A stretch of DNA of 64,000 nt, taken from positions 8,555,453 to 8,619,452 of the forward strand of contig NC_135571.1 in the NCBI RefSeq assembly GCF_964340395.1, given 5' to 3'. The notes beneath the pieces are model-generated. The model was given only the letters and a program-made list of their open reading frames with translations. It was not told where the DNA came from and searched no databases. The translations under genes and the position numbers were made by a program. The DNA is from Glandiceps talaboti. Its lineage: Eukaryota; Hemichordata; Enteropneusta; Spengelidae. Below are positions 38,301 through 47,730 of this stretch, piece by piece (within the stretch, counting starts at the first letter, position 1; each line of letters starts with the position of its first letter).

Positions 38301-41300
38301 CCATAGAAATAAACATTATGAAAGAGAACAAATTGAACCACCGCTGGCAAAATAAAAAAGATAACCAGTTCAACATTGAGCTTATTGAATAACCAGATGG
38401 TGAAAAAGAGCCAGCAGTATTATTATTTCATACATTTCAGTAAGAAAATGGCAAATTATGGTACTACAAGTAAGACCTGATGAAATTTTCAGTGTCAATT
38501 CTTCATTTTAAACAGCAAATCATAGTAAACTATTTCAGAAAAGCTTGCTGTACTCATTTTACATGTCATCTGCAATTTGGTTATACGTTATACTTCAAGT
38601 TTGTTTTTCAGTTATTTTTCAGCATTTTTCAGAGTCCATATTATTTCTTAGTTTTATGAAATTCACCATGGCTGTATACACGTTAAATGTAGGAGAACCG
38701 TGCCACAGGACTCAATACCAGTTTGGGCTCTGTGATGTAGCTTCTTTCAGCATTGAATAGATTAGGAGAGACCTTTCGCCAAACTGCTTAAAAAAGAAAC
38801 GTTTGCCCTAAGCTGAAAGAAGCATCCGGTATCTATTACACACAAAATTAAAGTTTAAATTTAGTGAACCTTCATTAGGTAAGTTTGTATAAGGTTTCAT
38901 TATTTAAGAATTTGTGTTTTTAACAAAAAGAAACTGATTCTTCAGTATGATTGTTGAAAAAAGTCATTGTCAACACAAAGTCACCGAGTCGGAGATTTCT
39001 ATTCCTCTGACATTCACTAGACAAAACGTTTATAAAAATATAAAGTGTTAATCCGTTACTTGTGCATCTTTGTATGTTTAGTTGAGTTTGTCAATGAAAG
39101 CATGTTTAGATTTAAAGGGGAAAGTCCAGTCAGATTTTATTTCTATCTTTAGTACAAATGCAAAAAAGAAACAGCATTATAAATTCAGTATAAATCTTCT
39201 TTAATCTTTGACTATTTTCTCATCAGTGACTTTTTCAAGAGCTTTTATTATATTCCAATGTGAATACAATTTTAAAGAGATTAGGAGATCCCTAATGTCA
39301 TAAGGTTTTCCCATAAAACCTTGCAGGAAGTCACTTGAAGTAACAAACACATGTCAAGCACAGTAGAGCTTATTTTACCACCCCAGATCATATGTAAGTT
39401 GATAACAGTTATCGATAAAGGAAGAAATAAGCCTGGCTGGACTTTTCCTGTAAAGAATTACATGTGTAAAACAAAAATGTTTAGTGAAGCTTGTCAATTA
39501 GTATGAAAGCATGTTTACTTTTAAGTATTTGAAGCATTCGTGAAAAGTATATTTTAGATAAGATGTATGATGCATGTTTAAAATATTGAATATCTCTGTT
39601 GTTTATCTGGTATCATTTTCAAAGTAATTGCAATGTCATTTCTAAAGATTCAGAAATTGTTCAATGTGAAATCTGATATAAGAACAATTCAAAAAATCAT
39701 GAAATTTTCTCAAATGTCTTTAAGTTTTAAAAGTCAAAGTAATTTGGAATCCGTTTAACAATGAAATCTTTTGTCCAGAATTACTTAAGGCAGTATGACT
39801 TCAACTCCATACATAAGTTTTCAACTGAGATGGAGGTGAATTAGGAAAGATACAATGTGACATTTGAAAATTGATATTACGAGATGAATATTAGGCAAAC
39901 AGCTGATTGCAAATATTACATATCGATAAAAGTGAGATGCTGTTATTAGGAGGTATTCCTATATGCTACACGCCATGTACATCAGCAATTGAAGTATAAG
40001 TGTAGCATACAGTAGTATCAATAACAACTACCTCGCTGTGTAATTGAAGGAACATTCTCTGTATCTTGAGGCTTTTAGTATTTGATTGACAGGGTTCGTT
40101 AATATCTGGGGCACAAACATCCGTATTTTCACCAAGATCAGTATACGATAAAGCTGACAAATTCTCTAGATAGAAAACTGCTGCTGATTCTGGTTTATCA
40201 TTAATCTTGTGTATGAGCACTCACTTTGCCATTTGTAAAAAAAATTAAAATTTGTTATGCATACAAAATTAGCTCATTTGAATAAACTTAACATTCGATG
40301 GCTTCCTTGCATATTTGACTACCTAATTTGAATAAACATCAATTCATTCATACATGATTGCATCATATGATCAAGTCAGTCCTGTGCAATGTCTTTCATG
40401 CATATTTGATTAGATCATTTGAATAAAAAGATAAAATCAGATTCAGCAGTAGAACTGGAATTTTTGACTAAAAGTTACAGAGAATGTTCCAAGGAAATGT
40501 CTTTATGTCATATTTTCACTTACTAATAAGCACAACTTTTTATTACTATAATATGAATATTTCACTTTGGTACACTGATCTAATCACAGAGCAGTTTTGT
40601 CTTTCTTTTTGATTTTGAGCTGTTCTCCAGGTCAAAGGTCATATGTGGTTGTCATGGTCGTGCTCGCTGAGTGCTCTCTCCAATCATGCAAATATACCAC
40701 CACAAGGGAGTATACCATTGAACCTGCCTTTCCTTGTCTAAGTATCATCTTTGTATCTCATAATTGTCCTTGATTTGTTTCACATCGTCATAGTTTGACT
40801 TTGGTTTTCCGAAGGGACGATGGCGAGTTGTATGCCTGTCTCTTTCTCTTTTGATTCTGGCATCAAATTGTTCAGACATTCAAGATCAAGATCAACTTTC
40901 AGTACCTTCTGACATCTGCAACATTATATATAGAGAGAGATGATATACATAATCACACATTCAAATGTTGTTTTCCCAACTTCTCCTCCAAACATGGTTC
41001 GGGAGTGAGTAGTTTCCAAATTTTATGCAGAGTGCAAATTGAATTTTCAATTTCTGAACTCAATTGACGTCGTTTTGCAGTGTACAAATTGAATTTTCAG
41101 AAATTATATAATTTTGACACACATTGTTGCCAAGATTTATATTCAACAATTTGATGTTTTCTGTGACAGTTCTTCAACAATTTGAGCCAGTTTCCATAGG
41201 AACCATTGTTGTACGCACAAGAGCAGTGGATGATAATGTTCATATTGTGTCTGAGTTCGTGAATAATTTTCTGCCTCAAAGCTATCCAAGTTACGAGGTT

Positions 41301-44300
41301 TTTGTAGCATAAGACCACTTAAACAATCAGGAGAGTGGTAAAAGTTGTTCCATATGGACCCCGCGGACATTATTTTTGCACATGGTACAACTTTTGTTAC
41401 GTTCTCGGTTGTAGAAGTGTTTTCACGCTCCAAAAACCTTGTGTCTTGGAAAGACACGAAGAGAATCCGAAAGAGATCCATACAAGGTTGTCTCGAAAGC
41501 AGAAGAGAAACAACGCAAAATTGAAAACTCCTATAGTCACTGATGTATCAATTACAAAATAGCATCCATGATACTTCTGCTACACAAAGAAAAATAGAGC
41601 TTTTCCGTGCGGTGAAGCGTCCTTTTCCTGCAAAGCTTTTTTCTGAACTTGGTGAGAACTTGTTTTGCCAAGGGAGACCTAGCAGGCACAGCCAACTCTT
41701 TCTGGCTGTGACTTGCTACAGGGTCAAAGGTGACTTATCAGAAAAAGGCTATGCAGGAAGGCAAATGACGCCCTCAACGTACCGTAAAGGTTCTCTAGTG
41801 GCTCAGAATATCAAGAGTGCTATTTTGTAATTGGATCAGTGGCACGGGAAATATTCATTAAAGTAACATTCAGTTGTGTTGTACTGTAAATGCATATATT
41901 ATTGTGAGATTTCATCCATGTCACTTTATCTGTCCTCCCACCCCTCCCACCCCACCCCCACCCCTCAAAAAAAACAAAAATCCTCCAAAAATTTGTTGTC
42001 ACAACTTTGATCATTATCGCCAACATTTGGCTAACTTGATTGTCATGTAGCAGTGATTTGGAAATAAGTCAATTATTCATCTCAAAAGAAATGTTGAAAA
42101 GCAATCTGACGTTTTTTGCCCCGCAATTGTTATTAACCAAGGTGAGAAAATACATGAAACTGATCTCCCCCATAGATAGTTGTATTTGTCTTTTAAAACT
42201 TACGTCCTTTTCAAATAACAATTATTATATACCCAGCCAGGTGTTTTCAGCTTACCCACCAATCAAATTCAACTAGTTCTCAATATTCAAATTTGAGTTA
42301 CAACCCCCTCCTCTCCATTATGTGTTTTATATAACCCCCCCCCCCCTCTCCTCTCCCCATCCTATGCACATAGCAATAAGAATCAGTTTGTTTTTATAAT
42401 GCTAAGACTTCATGCAATTCAACACGAAATATTTGAGATTCAGATTTAAGTTTTTCTGTATTGTTCTTGTTGATTGATATCCAGGTATTCGATGAAACCC
42501 TATTGGATGCTGATTGGAGCGTCAATGCTGGTATGTGGATGTGGCTATCTTGCAGTTCCTTCTTTCAGCAGTTTTTCCACTGTTACTGTCCAGTTGGCTT
42601 TGGTAAAAGAACCGACCCTAATGGCGATTATATCAGGTTAGATCAATTAAAATTGTTACAGATGATGATTAACGATGATGGTGGTTGTTATAACCACCAA
42701 TTTGACCACCACTTATGCACAAAATTTCAAGTGCTCCTGTATCTCTTACTATGTGGTGACCAGTGTGCCCTCTAAGCCAACTTGACTGCCACTTAGGTGC
42801 ATAATTTCAAGTGCCGCACCAAAATTTGGCGTTCCCCTGTCTAATAGTATATGGTGACTCACAAAATATCCTAGTTTTTCTCATTTTGACTCACTGTCAT
42901 CATCATCTCTATTTCTTAAGCTCACCCAATAGGCAACTTGCAAACCCGCCATGTTGAATGTTGCATCATGGGAAATGTGATAATAAATACTAATGAATTG
43001 GTATTGTAAACAATACTGTTACTTTGTTTGCAACCACGAATGATCAATTCATAGTTACATTACCATTGTGGGAGGTTTATTTTATTGGTAGCTCCAGATT
43101 AGGTATTACGCTAACCACAGATAATCCCATAGTCCTTTGTGTCTGAGCATGTTCAGTCTGGATTGCAAGTTCCATATTATTATTCTCTGTTATTGAACAG
43201 CTTATCACTATTAATAAAAAGCGCTGATATTCATAGGATATTTACGATTGATTGAAATATTTACGATGCAAATGGAAAGTACTTCTTTTTAAAGCTCCTC
43301 GTTTAGGAAGTCATGATAAAATTGTTTTATAAATTAAAAATCTAACATAAATACCCTATACTCATCCATATGGTCACTTTAATATTCTGTACTATTGAAC
43401 AGCATGGGGAGAAAAACAAAGACAAAGACAGTAAGATTTTTGTACTTTATTTTCTCACAGGAAATATCTACCAATTCTGAAAAACTTTCCAACCAAATAC
43501 ATTTTTGAGCCATGGTCAGCGCCTAAAGAAGTACAAGAAGCGGCCAAGTGTGTTATCGGTAAAGACTACCCATTCCCAATGATAGACCATGCCGAATCAA
43601 GTCGTATCAATATTGAACGTATGAAACAAGTGTACCAGAAACTTAGCCGATATGGAGGGCCAGGTAAGATATATTTATTGTCAAGTTTTGCTTGCTACTA
43701 TCATACCCCATATTTTCCTGTATTTCGTCTTTGCTTGGCATACATCATTCAAGCAAATGCATCAGTGTTTTTTCGTGGGATTGACCATTGATAACCAGAA
43801 AGTGAAAATGTACACTGTCCAGGAATAACCCGTCTAAGACTCTAGCTATAGTGTAGGAAGTCTATGTTGATATGATTTGAATGGAGCACAGAAAATAGTG
43901 GCCTAAAGCTGAACTTGCTCGCAACTGGGACATTTTTAAAAAAAATGTTTTGTTTAATTACTCATAGTATAGTACACCATGAAAAGGATAAAAATATTTT
44001 TGTAGCTGTGTACACAATAATTCAAATCAAATCCAAAAATCAATGAGTGTTTGTAAAAATATTGCAAGTTATAGGGGTGGGGTATCTGAAAATATATTGA
44101 CACTTTTAAAATATCTATGTTGAAATGTAAATTGTCATCCGTGTTCAAATCACTACTAAGTTTCAATAAAGGCTGAAATGTTAAAATGATAATTTTTATT
44201 GCAATGAACTAATAAATACACACAAAGTAAATGTTCACTGATTTAAAATTATATAAATATACAGTCTTAATTATTTATCAATTCTGAAACATAATTATGA

Positions 44301-46784
44301 CTCAGTCGGAATCACAAATAGCCAAGTTCAGTGGTTGGTAGTGTACTGGTTGTCAACTCTGTAATAAATATAAAAAAAGCAAATCTTAAAATATAATTTG
44401 TTATATGAACTTAAATAAGTAGTATGTATTCTGTACATCCAAGGCCATCAGCCCAAAATACAAAGTGTAGTTGCTTGATTTTTGAAGACAGAATTTAACT
44501 ATGAATAAATTAAGTAGGAGGAAATGTTACAAACGAAATTATCATAATTTTAAATAAATCTCTCTACGTAATTTCATTGCATGAAACGTAAATTCAGTTA
44601 GACATTGAAGAATATGTAAATTATCTGATGTAAGTAAATTGATGAATTTATTAGTACATTTGGAGGTTCAAAGTAAAATCTTGGTAAATAATTAGTTCGC
44701 AATAGCGCAAAGATTTAGGCCCCCATTCATCCACACCACAGTTTAATTTTAAATCAGCGTGTAGTAAGAAAAATGCTTTTATTAACAAGAAATATTTAAG
44801 ATAGAGTAAAATCAGTACATTCTTTCTTAGAATAATCTGGGTTACGCTTTTAGACAGTGTTATTACAGAAATATTAGCACCAGTACTGTATTTTGCATTC
44901 TATATTTGCTTCTTAGATGTTGATAAGTTGGATTAAAATTTACTGGTGTGATTGCTACAGTTTTCACCATGATTTACATTATAAATTAACTCATCAATGT
45001 TACACTTGTACACATTTGTTTCAAGAGAAAGTTTTTTCCTCTATTAAGCTCATGTGACATTATGTGATTGTTCCTTGTGGCTCCAGCAACAATTTTGGTA
45101 CATGCCGAATAAAAGCACCAAATTTGGCATGAATGTTCCTAAGGATCTACTTATTGTTTTTAGAAAGGGCGCCCTCTTGAATATTTCCATGAATTTACAT
45201 AAATCAGGGCATATATTACCAGAATGGATGGATAAAAGTAATTTTGGAAGTTCTTCATATTTGGCATCAACAGTAAACATTTTTGTACATTCTGGTGAGA
45301 AGTAGGTTCTAAAGAACACGGGTGTCAAATTTGGTGCCTTATTTCCCAAGGGTGTTGGTGGCCATTTTTAATTTTACCGATTTATGCAAATTTTTGTCAA
45401 TATTCAAGAAGGCTCCCCTTCTAAAATGAATAAGCAAGTCCTCAGGAACATTCATGCCAAATTTGGTGATTTTATCCAGCGTGTAACAATAATGCTCAAA
45501 ACTGGTGTTATGCCACCTACTACTAGTACTACATATACTGTACATGGTTTGAAAACTGCACTCGCTGTAACTTGGGTATTCGTTGCAAAATTGTTAAAAA
45601 TGCTAAGGTCCATTATACCAATAGATAGTATATTATCTTTGTATTCAATACTATATAGTTAAGTGTTTTATATATATTTATAATTGTCTAATATTTTTGT
45701 TATTTCATGTCAAGTAAAATATACTAGTATACTGTCGATTTTGACTGGAAACATTAGCACCATTCTATACTACTTCAAAAATATGTATAATATTATGATT
45801 GTTAAAGTCTGTATGTTTAACAAAACAGATCTAAAAAATGTGTCAGTTACAGCAAGGGCAGATTTCAAAATGTACTGGGAGAAAAAAAATCTCATTAAAT
45901 TTTGTTACCGGTTATTTCAGGTTTGCTTGCTTCAGTACCAAGTTCCAAAGCTGCCACTGGTCCAACTGATAATAGCAATAATGTGTATTCTGCCGCTCAA
46001 CATCCATCAATGCAGAACAGTCGGAGTCCAGAACCTACATTTCAACGAACAATCGGGGGACCACCACATCCGCTGGTTAACAATAACCCACGTCCTAGTT
46101 ACTACGGATCACCGCAACAAAACACTGTGGAATACAGTCAACAGGTAAATATTGTTAAAGATTATAAAATCATTCATCTCTCGAATAACTGGAATATGGG
46201 TACATTCACGATCAGAAGCTTATGAAATATTGTAAACCTAGAAAAGTTAGTTCTCAAAGACTGACTACCAGACTGGTACATTGTGTTTATGTGCAAGAAG
46301 GCAGTTTAGTCACTACTTATATTTTACACTTGTTTTCCAGTGAAATAAACAAAAATTAGTCTTTAGTGAAAATTTCAAGGTTTACAGTATGAGCTTTGGA
46401 ACAATCTCCCATGTCACATCAGACAATGCACAGAAATTGACACTTTCAAACACAAGTTGAAAACTCACCTTTTCACCCAGATTTACAGTGTGTAATCTAA
46501 ACTGAATTACTCTTACCAATCATTTATTTAGATTTAGTCGATTTAGATGTACTTTTTAAATCATTATAATGTTGCCATTTTTTTTACAGCCATACTTGTA
46601 ATTGCAGTAGCTTTTGATTTCTTTCAAATGTGAAGCGCCTATGAGCACTGTCGTGGATATATGGCGCTATATAAATGTTTATTATTATTATATTTATTAT
46701 TATTATCAGAAGCTCAGTTTACTTAATTTTACTCTTTGTATATTATATTTACAGACTACATACAGCGGTGAAGCAATGCAATGA
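19306..46784 (+). CDS. CRY: Type II (vertebrate-like) cryptochrome, complete, 12 exons
   Basis: Joined exons give 1785 nt, 594 residues; vertebrate CRY1/2 are ~590. N-terminal PKRKR resembles a nuclear localisation signal, and is followed by [15 protein letters not shown] of the photolyase-like alpha/beta domain (to ~180). The FAD-binding helical domain spans ~225-510. Trp-triad residues fall at W333, W387 and W410. N406 (SVNAG) occupies the position facing flavin N5, where Drosophila-type CRY has Cys, so this is the repressor class, not the light-sensor type [14 protein letters not shown] is the helix that binds PER and FBXL3 in mammals. The tail (~511-594) starts GLLASVPS as in vertebrate CRYs. 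Expected role: nuclear repression of CLOCK:BMAL in the circadian loop. Intron phases are all consistent. A (6-4) photolyase is the main alternative, but the tail and Asn argue against it. Confidence 0.95.
19781..19788. promoter_or_regulatory. Perfect D-box TTACGTAA in CRY intron 1
   Basis: The palindromic PAR-bZIP/E4BP4 consensus, 279 bp after the exon 1 donor. It pairs with the identical site at 19257-19264. Function is inferred from the known role of D-boxes in clock and light-responsive genes. Confidence 0.35.
20217..20299. repeat. (TC)n microsatellite
   Basis: Continuous CT/TC run from ~20230, preceded by a C-rich TCCCTCCC stretch. Confidence 0.95.
21041..21190 (+). mobile_element. Two tandem left arms of MITE family B
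   Basis: TATATGGATGAGGACTGG occurs at 21041 and again at 21092. Each is followed by the TTTTGATTTTTAAT-type sequence and ATAATTTTATCATGGCT. Core and right arm are absent. Confidence 0.6.
21430..21791. mobile_element. CAG...CTG-ended MITE (family F) with 5-bp TSD
   Basis: Left end CAGGGGTTCTCTGAG, right end AAAGAACACTG. The terminal ~40 bp are imperfect inverted copies (AATTTTGAAAAATGAAGGGG versus the complement of CCCCTCAATTTCAAAAAA). The direct repeat TTAAG flanks both sides (21425-21429 and 21792-21796). A fragment of the same family lies at 30650-30745. Confidence 0.7.
22975..23400 (+). repeat. ~130-bp tandem repeat, three copies
   Basis: Each has TGAAATTTGGTTG, AGGGTGT, AAGAATTGTTCATGAC and GATATGCAAATTAG in order. 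A 19-bp internal duplication (GGCATGATGATCTCATTA) occurs in the third. Confidence 0.75.
23430..23615 (+). repeat. Two-copy tandem repeat with CATAGCAACAG motifs
   Basis: AAAGATTC...ATGTGTGCAAATATGCCTAGCAAC...CATAGCAACAG is repeated ~110 bp later. The GYAAC half-sites resemble RFX X-box halves, which may be chance. Confidence 0.6.
23877..24267. mobile_element. Possible TAGGCC-ended element (family D)
   Basis: Left end TAGGCCTTAAAAAAATTG; right end CAATTATTTTTTTTTTTAGG, its inverted relative. The interior has GGGTCGGGTAGGTAG and GGGTCGGGTCACCAGAACC. No coding content. Confidence 0.5.
24564..24672 (+). CDS. CRY: CRY exon 2
   Basis: Acceptor TTTTTCAG. Encodes [20 protein letters not shown] and [15 protein letters not shown], nearly identical to vertebrate CRYs. 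Donor GTAAGT, phase 0 end. Confidence 0.95.
25174..25316 (+). CDS. CRY: CRY exon 3
   Basis: [20 protein letters not shown] through [10 protein letters not shown]. Acceptor TTCACCCAG and donor GTAAGT at 25317, phase 2. Confidence 0.95.
25538..25604 (-). mobile_element. MITE family A fragment (CRY intron 3)
   Basis: AATAGGGAATTTGCAATCC, CAGACTGTGCATGCTCAGA, then AAAGGACTATGGGATT: one end of family A, inverted. It lies ~50 bp upstream of CRY exon 4. Confidence 0.65.
25656..25840 (+). CDS. CRY: CRY exon 4
   Basis: [17 protein letters not shown] through [12 protein letters not shown]. The DHDDRFGVP segment corresponds to the phosphate-loop region. Donor GTAAGG, phase 1. Confidence 0.95.
27022..27112. 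repeat. Perfect 32-bp inverted repeat, 27-bp loop
   Basis: Left arm 27022-27053 and right arm 27081-27112 are exact reverse complements. The right arm with its AGATGTTTTCATTTAAACC lead also resembles 26885-26930, so it looks like a local inverted duplication. Confidence 0.9.
27128..28345 (+). repeat. ~150-175-bp tandem repeat array interrupted by a LINE
   Basis: GTCTGTGA.TATCCAGGTAG landmarks occur at 27801, 27958, 28104 and 28280, each with a CCTAGTATTG...GGGCA and AATATTTTAC block. A partial unit at 27128-27221 lies left of the LINE insertion and joins the right-hand copies in sequence. Confidence 0.75.
27222..27745 (-). mobile_element. CR1/L2-like non-LTR retrotransposon fragment
   Basis: Minus-strand peptide with [20 protein letters not shown] and [17 protein letters not shown], then after a frameshift [18 protein letters not shown] and KKNLKTYLF. 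This is the reverse-transcriptase C-terminal region. The 3' end carries a (GATT)n tail. 5'-truncated and inactive. Confidence 0.85.
28555..28845 (-). mobile_element. LINE reverse-transcriptase C-terminus fragment
   Basis: On the minus strand: [37 protein letters not shown], stop, then an A/T-rich 3' UTR ending AACTTTATTTATCCC-like on the plus strand. It belongs to a different family from 27222-27745 and ends ~30 bp from the CRY exon 5 acceptor. Confidence 0.6.
28873..28961 (+). CDS. CRY: CRY exon 5
   Basis: [20 protein letters not shown] then [10 protein letters not shown], the start of the FAD domain. The acceptor TTTTATCTATAG lies within ~30 bp of a LINE fragment. Donor GTAAGT. Confidence 0.95.
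29719..30003. mobile_element. CAGGGCT-ended MITE (family G) with 5-bp TSD
   Basis: Ends CAGGGCTCAAAATTAAC and GTTAATTTCAAGCCCTG form 17-bp terminal inverted repeats with two mismatches. Subterminal GGTAG...CTACC inverted pairs follow. The direct repeat CATAT flanks it (29714-29718 and 30004-30008). Lies in CRY intron 5. Confidence 0.8.
30205..30345 (+). CDS. CRY: CRY exon 6
   Basis: [16 protein letters not shown], then [20 protein letters not shown] and LTELYKK. 47 codons, phase 0 on both sides. Confidence 0.95.
30771..34360 (+). repeat. ~0.9-kb tandem repeat array in CRY intron 6
   Basis: The landmark ATCATGTCTGGTA occurs at 30771, 31674, 32619 and 34213, spacings 903, 945 and 1594. Each unit carries two related sub-blocks built on GCAGGTAGTAATGATGCA. 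Complete or near-complete units contain a CACGTG E-box (31215, 32157, 33096), and two have a TGACGTCA CRE (31520, 32465). No continuous coding frame spans a unit. Confidence 0.85.
33376..34010. mobile_element. ~635-bp insertion inside the third 0.9-kb unit
   Basis: Unit 2 reads GACATCATCTCTAAGAATTC without a break. In unit 3 the same point is split into GACATCATCTC at 33369-33379 and ATAAGAATTC at 34012-34021. The intervening sequence is not in the other units. No terminal repeats or ORF were recognised. Confidence 0.6.
35690..35870 (+). repeat. Dispersed repeat family E, copy 3
   Basis: CAGCACCCCAATTAATCACA, ATAAAATGGACACCTAATTG and TCTAATTATTGGTAATTTT occur in the order seen at 3262 and 16345. 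Confidence 0.5.
35916..36050 (+). repeat. 68-bp direct duplication
   Basis: GTAATATTCTGCAGGGGGTA through TCCCAGTTCTTT..AGCAATGAT occurs twice, head to tail. Confidence 0.85.
36370..36745 (+). repeat. ~60-bp minisatellite
   Basis: ATGAAGATTTATA starts at 36411, 36471, 36533, 36593, 36654 and 36715. Each unit includes CCAAATTTGCGTCA and GGTTACGTA. Degenerate copies extend left to ~36180. Confidence 0.9.
36940..37074. mobile_element. MITE family B fragment
   Basis: TTGCAATTTATTGAGTTACA, TTTCAAGTAGAAAAACATAG, then ATACCCAATTCTCATCC: the right half of the family B element. Confidence 0.55.
37383..37553 (+). CDS. CRY: CRY exon 7
   Basis: [20 protein letters not shown] and [11 protein letters not shown]. 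Contains W333, the surface Trp of the electron-transfer chain. 57 codons, phase 0 on both sides. Confidence 0.95.
37921..38061 (+). CDS. CRY: CRY exon 8
   Basis: [43 protein letters not shown]; contains W387 of the Trp triad. 47 codons. Donor GTCAGT. Confidence 0.95.
38062..42484. other. CRY: CRY intron 8 (4.4 kb)
   Basis: Mostly AT-rich sequence with no named repeat. 38140-38230 has a ~20-bp degenerate repeat (CCAAACC...TCCAAACTG). 41100-41830 contains several overlapping frames of 62-112 codons on both strands, with no recognisable domain. 41930-41975 and 42300-42360 are C-rich tracts. Confidence 0.55.
42485..42636 (+). CDS. CRY: CRY exon 9
   Basis: [39 protein letters not shown] and [11 protein letters not shown]. 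Holds the flavin-facing N406 and W410. Donor AG|GTTAGA is weaker than the others. Confidence 0.95.
42928..43178 (+). mobile_element. MITE family A, copy in CRY intron 9
   Basis: AATAGGCAACTTGCAAACCC to GCAAGTTCCATATT, same orientation as 688-928 and highly similar through CCATGTTGAATGTTGCATCA. Confidence 0.8.
43290..43380. mobile_element. MITE family B right arm (CRY intron 9)
   Basis: TTTAGGAAGTCATGATAAAA through AAATTAAAAATC to CTCATCCATATGGTCACTTT. Confidence 0.65.
43461..43663 (+). CDS. CRY: CRY exon 10
   Basis: [46 protein letters not shown]. Encodes the last helix of the photolyase-homology region, the docking site for PER and FBXL3 in mammals. Donor GTAAGA, phase 1. Confidence 0.95.
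45118..45467. repeat. Foldback element with ~70-bp arms (CRY intron 10)
   Basis: Left arm 45118-45188 (CCAAATTTGGCATGAATGTT, CCTAAGGATCTACTTATT) is mirrored at 45397-45467 (AATAAGCAAGTCCTCAGG, AACATTCATGCCAAATTTGG), with a ~210-bp spacer. Confidence 0.75.
45921..46144 (+). CDS. CRY: CRY exon 11 (C-terminal tail)
   Basis: [14 protein letters not shown] then Ser/Pro/Asn/Gln-rich low-complexity sequence to EYSQQ. Such tails are intrinsically disordered and lineage-specific. Donor CAG|GTAAAT. Confidence 0.9.
46221..46704 (+). mobile_element. 5'-truncated CR1/L2-like LINE tail with target-site duplication
   Basis: Encodes [29 protein letters not shown], then stop and a typical 3' UTR: AAGCGCC, GGCGCTATATAAATG and a (TTATTA)n tail. 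The 10-bp direct repeat ATCAGAAGCT at 46211-46220 and 46705-46714 fits a target-site duplication. Sits in CRY intron 11, ~50 bp before the last exon. Confidence 0.8.
46755..46784 (+). CDS. CRY: CRY exon 12 (terminal micro-exon coding part)
   Basis: Acceptor ATATTTACAG, then TTYSGEAMQ and TGA. Phase agrees with exon 11, bringing the total to an exact multiple of three. If exon 11 were read through, a stop appears soon downstream, so an alternative tail is possible. Confidence 0.7.
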   Translation, partial: TTYSGEAMQ

Positions 46785-47239
46785 CATAACTTAAAATGAA
46801 GCCATCATCATTTCGAGCCAAGACTGAATGAATCTATAAAATATTATCTGAACAGTTTGTATCAAATTCTTCTTAGAAATTATTTTACGGTGTTATGACA
46901 TTCTTTATAAAATATTTTAATGTGAATATCATCTTTTTATGAAACGTGAGAAAGTCGTCGTGTGAAAGTGTGTTTTAACCACTCTAAAGTATGTATATAG
47001 TTTAACTTGCTGGAATGTTCATGTTGAACAAAATCAGTGACAAGAAGGGGAATATTAAGTTCGTATAGGTTATCATTTCAACTAGCAAAGGGGAGTCTTT
47101 TGGGATGAATTTTGAATGAGTACAATTTATGTAAGAATGTTTGAAATGAAAATTTACAAAATTATAGTCTATAAAAAATTTTTGCAGTAAACTATCATTT
47201 TGTTTAGCAAAAAATACTACTACTCTTTCTTCATAATCA

Positions 47240-47305
47240 TAGTGAAAAAAAATCGTTTATAAAGCGATTAATAAGCGATCAATGCTTTATGATTTTTTTT
47301 CACTA
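47240..47305. repeat. Hairpin TAGTGAAAAAAAATC
   Basis: Left arm 47240-47254 and right arm 47291-47305 are perfect reverse complements, with further partial pairing of ATAAAGC and GCTTTAT inside. ~460 bp downstream of the CRY stop, in the likely 3' UTR. Confidence 0.75.
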
Positions 47306-47425
47306 TTTGGTAATTGAAAATAAATAAGCGGCAAACATTACATGGTCATGTAGCGACTACCAAGTGGAGTAGTGGGTAAGTAAGTTGACTGGCAAGGCTC
47401 AGGCACGAGTTCACTTTAAATTGAT

Positions 47426-47730
47426 CATATGGATTAGGATTGGGTATTTATTTTGGATTTTTAATTTTATGAAACAATTTTATCGTGGCTTCCTAATTGA
47501 AATATCATTGACGTCTGTGTTTGTAACTCAATACATCTGTATAAAGCTAAAAACTGTGTGAAATGGTTTGTTTATTGTATGCACAATAACAGACATTTTT
47601 ACACATTTCTTAATCTTTTTGAATTTATTTAGTTACAAAAAGAAAGTTGTTTCACATTAATCTTTCAAGTAGGAAGCCATGATAAAAATGTTTTTATAAA
47701 TTAAAAATCCAAAGGAAATATACATACATT
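47426..47730. mobile_element. MITE family B, most complete copy
   Basis: Left arm ATATGGATTAGGATTGGGTA, TTTTGGATTTTTAATTTTAT, TCGTGGCTTCCTAATTGAAA. Right arm is its inverted counterpart: TCAAGTAGGAAGCCATGATA, AAATTAAAAATCC, AAATATACATACATTC. The arms are ~75 bp. Confidence 0.75.

Noticed and set aside
45684-46148. 154-codon frame overlapping CRY exon 11
   Set aside because: A different frame from the conserved GLLASVPS tail and mostly intronic.
19306-46784. (6-4) photolyase or light-sensing type I cryptochrome instead of type II CRY
   Set aside because: The extended tail beginning GLLASVPS, the PER/FBXL3-binding helix and Asn at the flavin N5 position fit the vertebrate-like repressor class.
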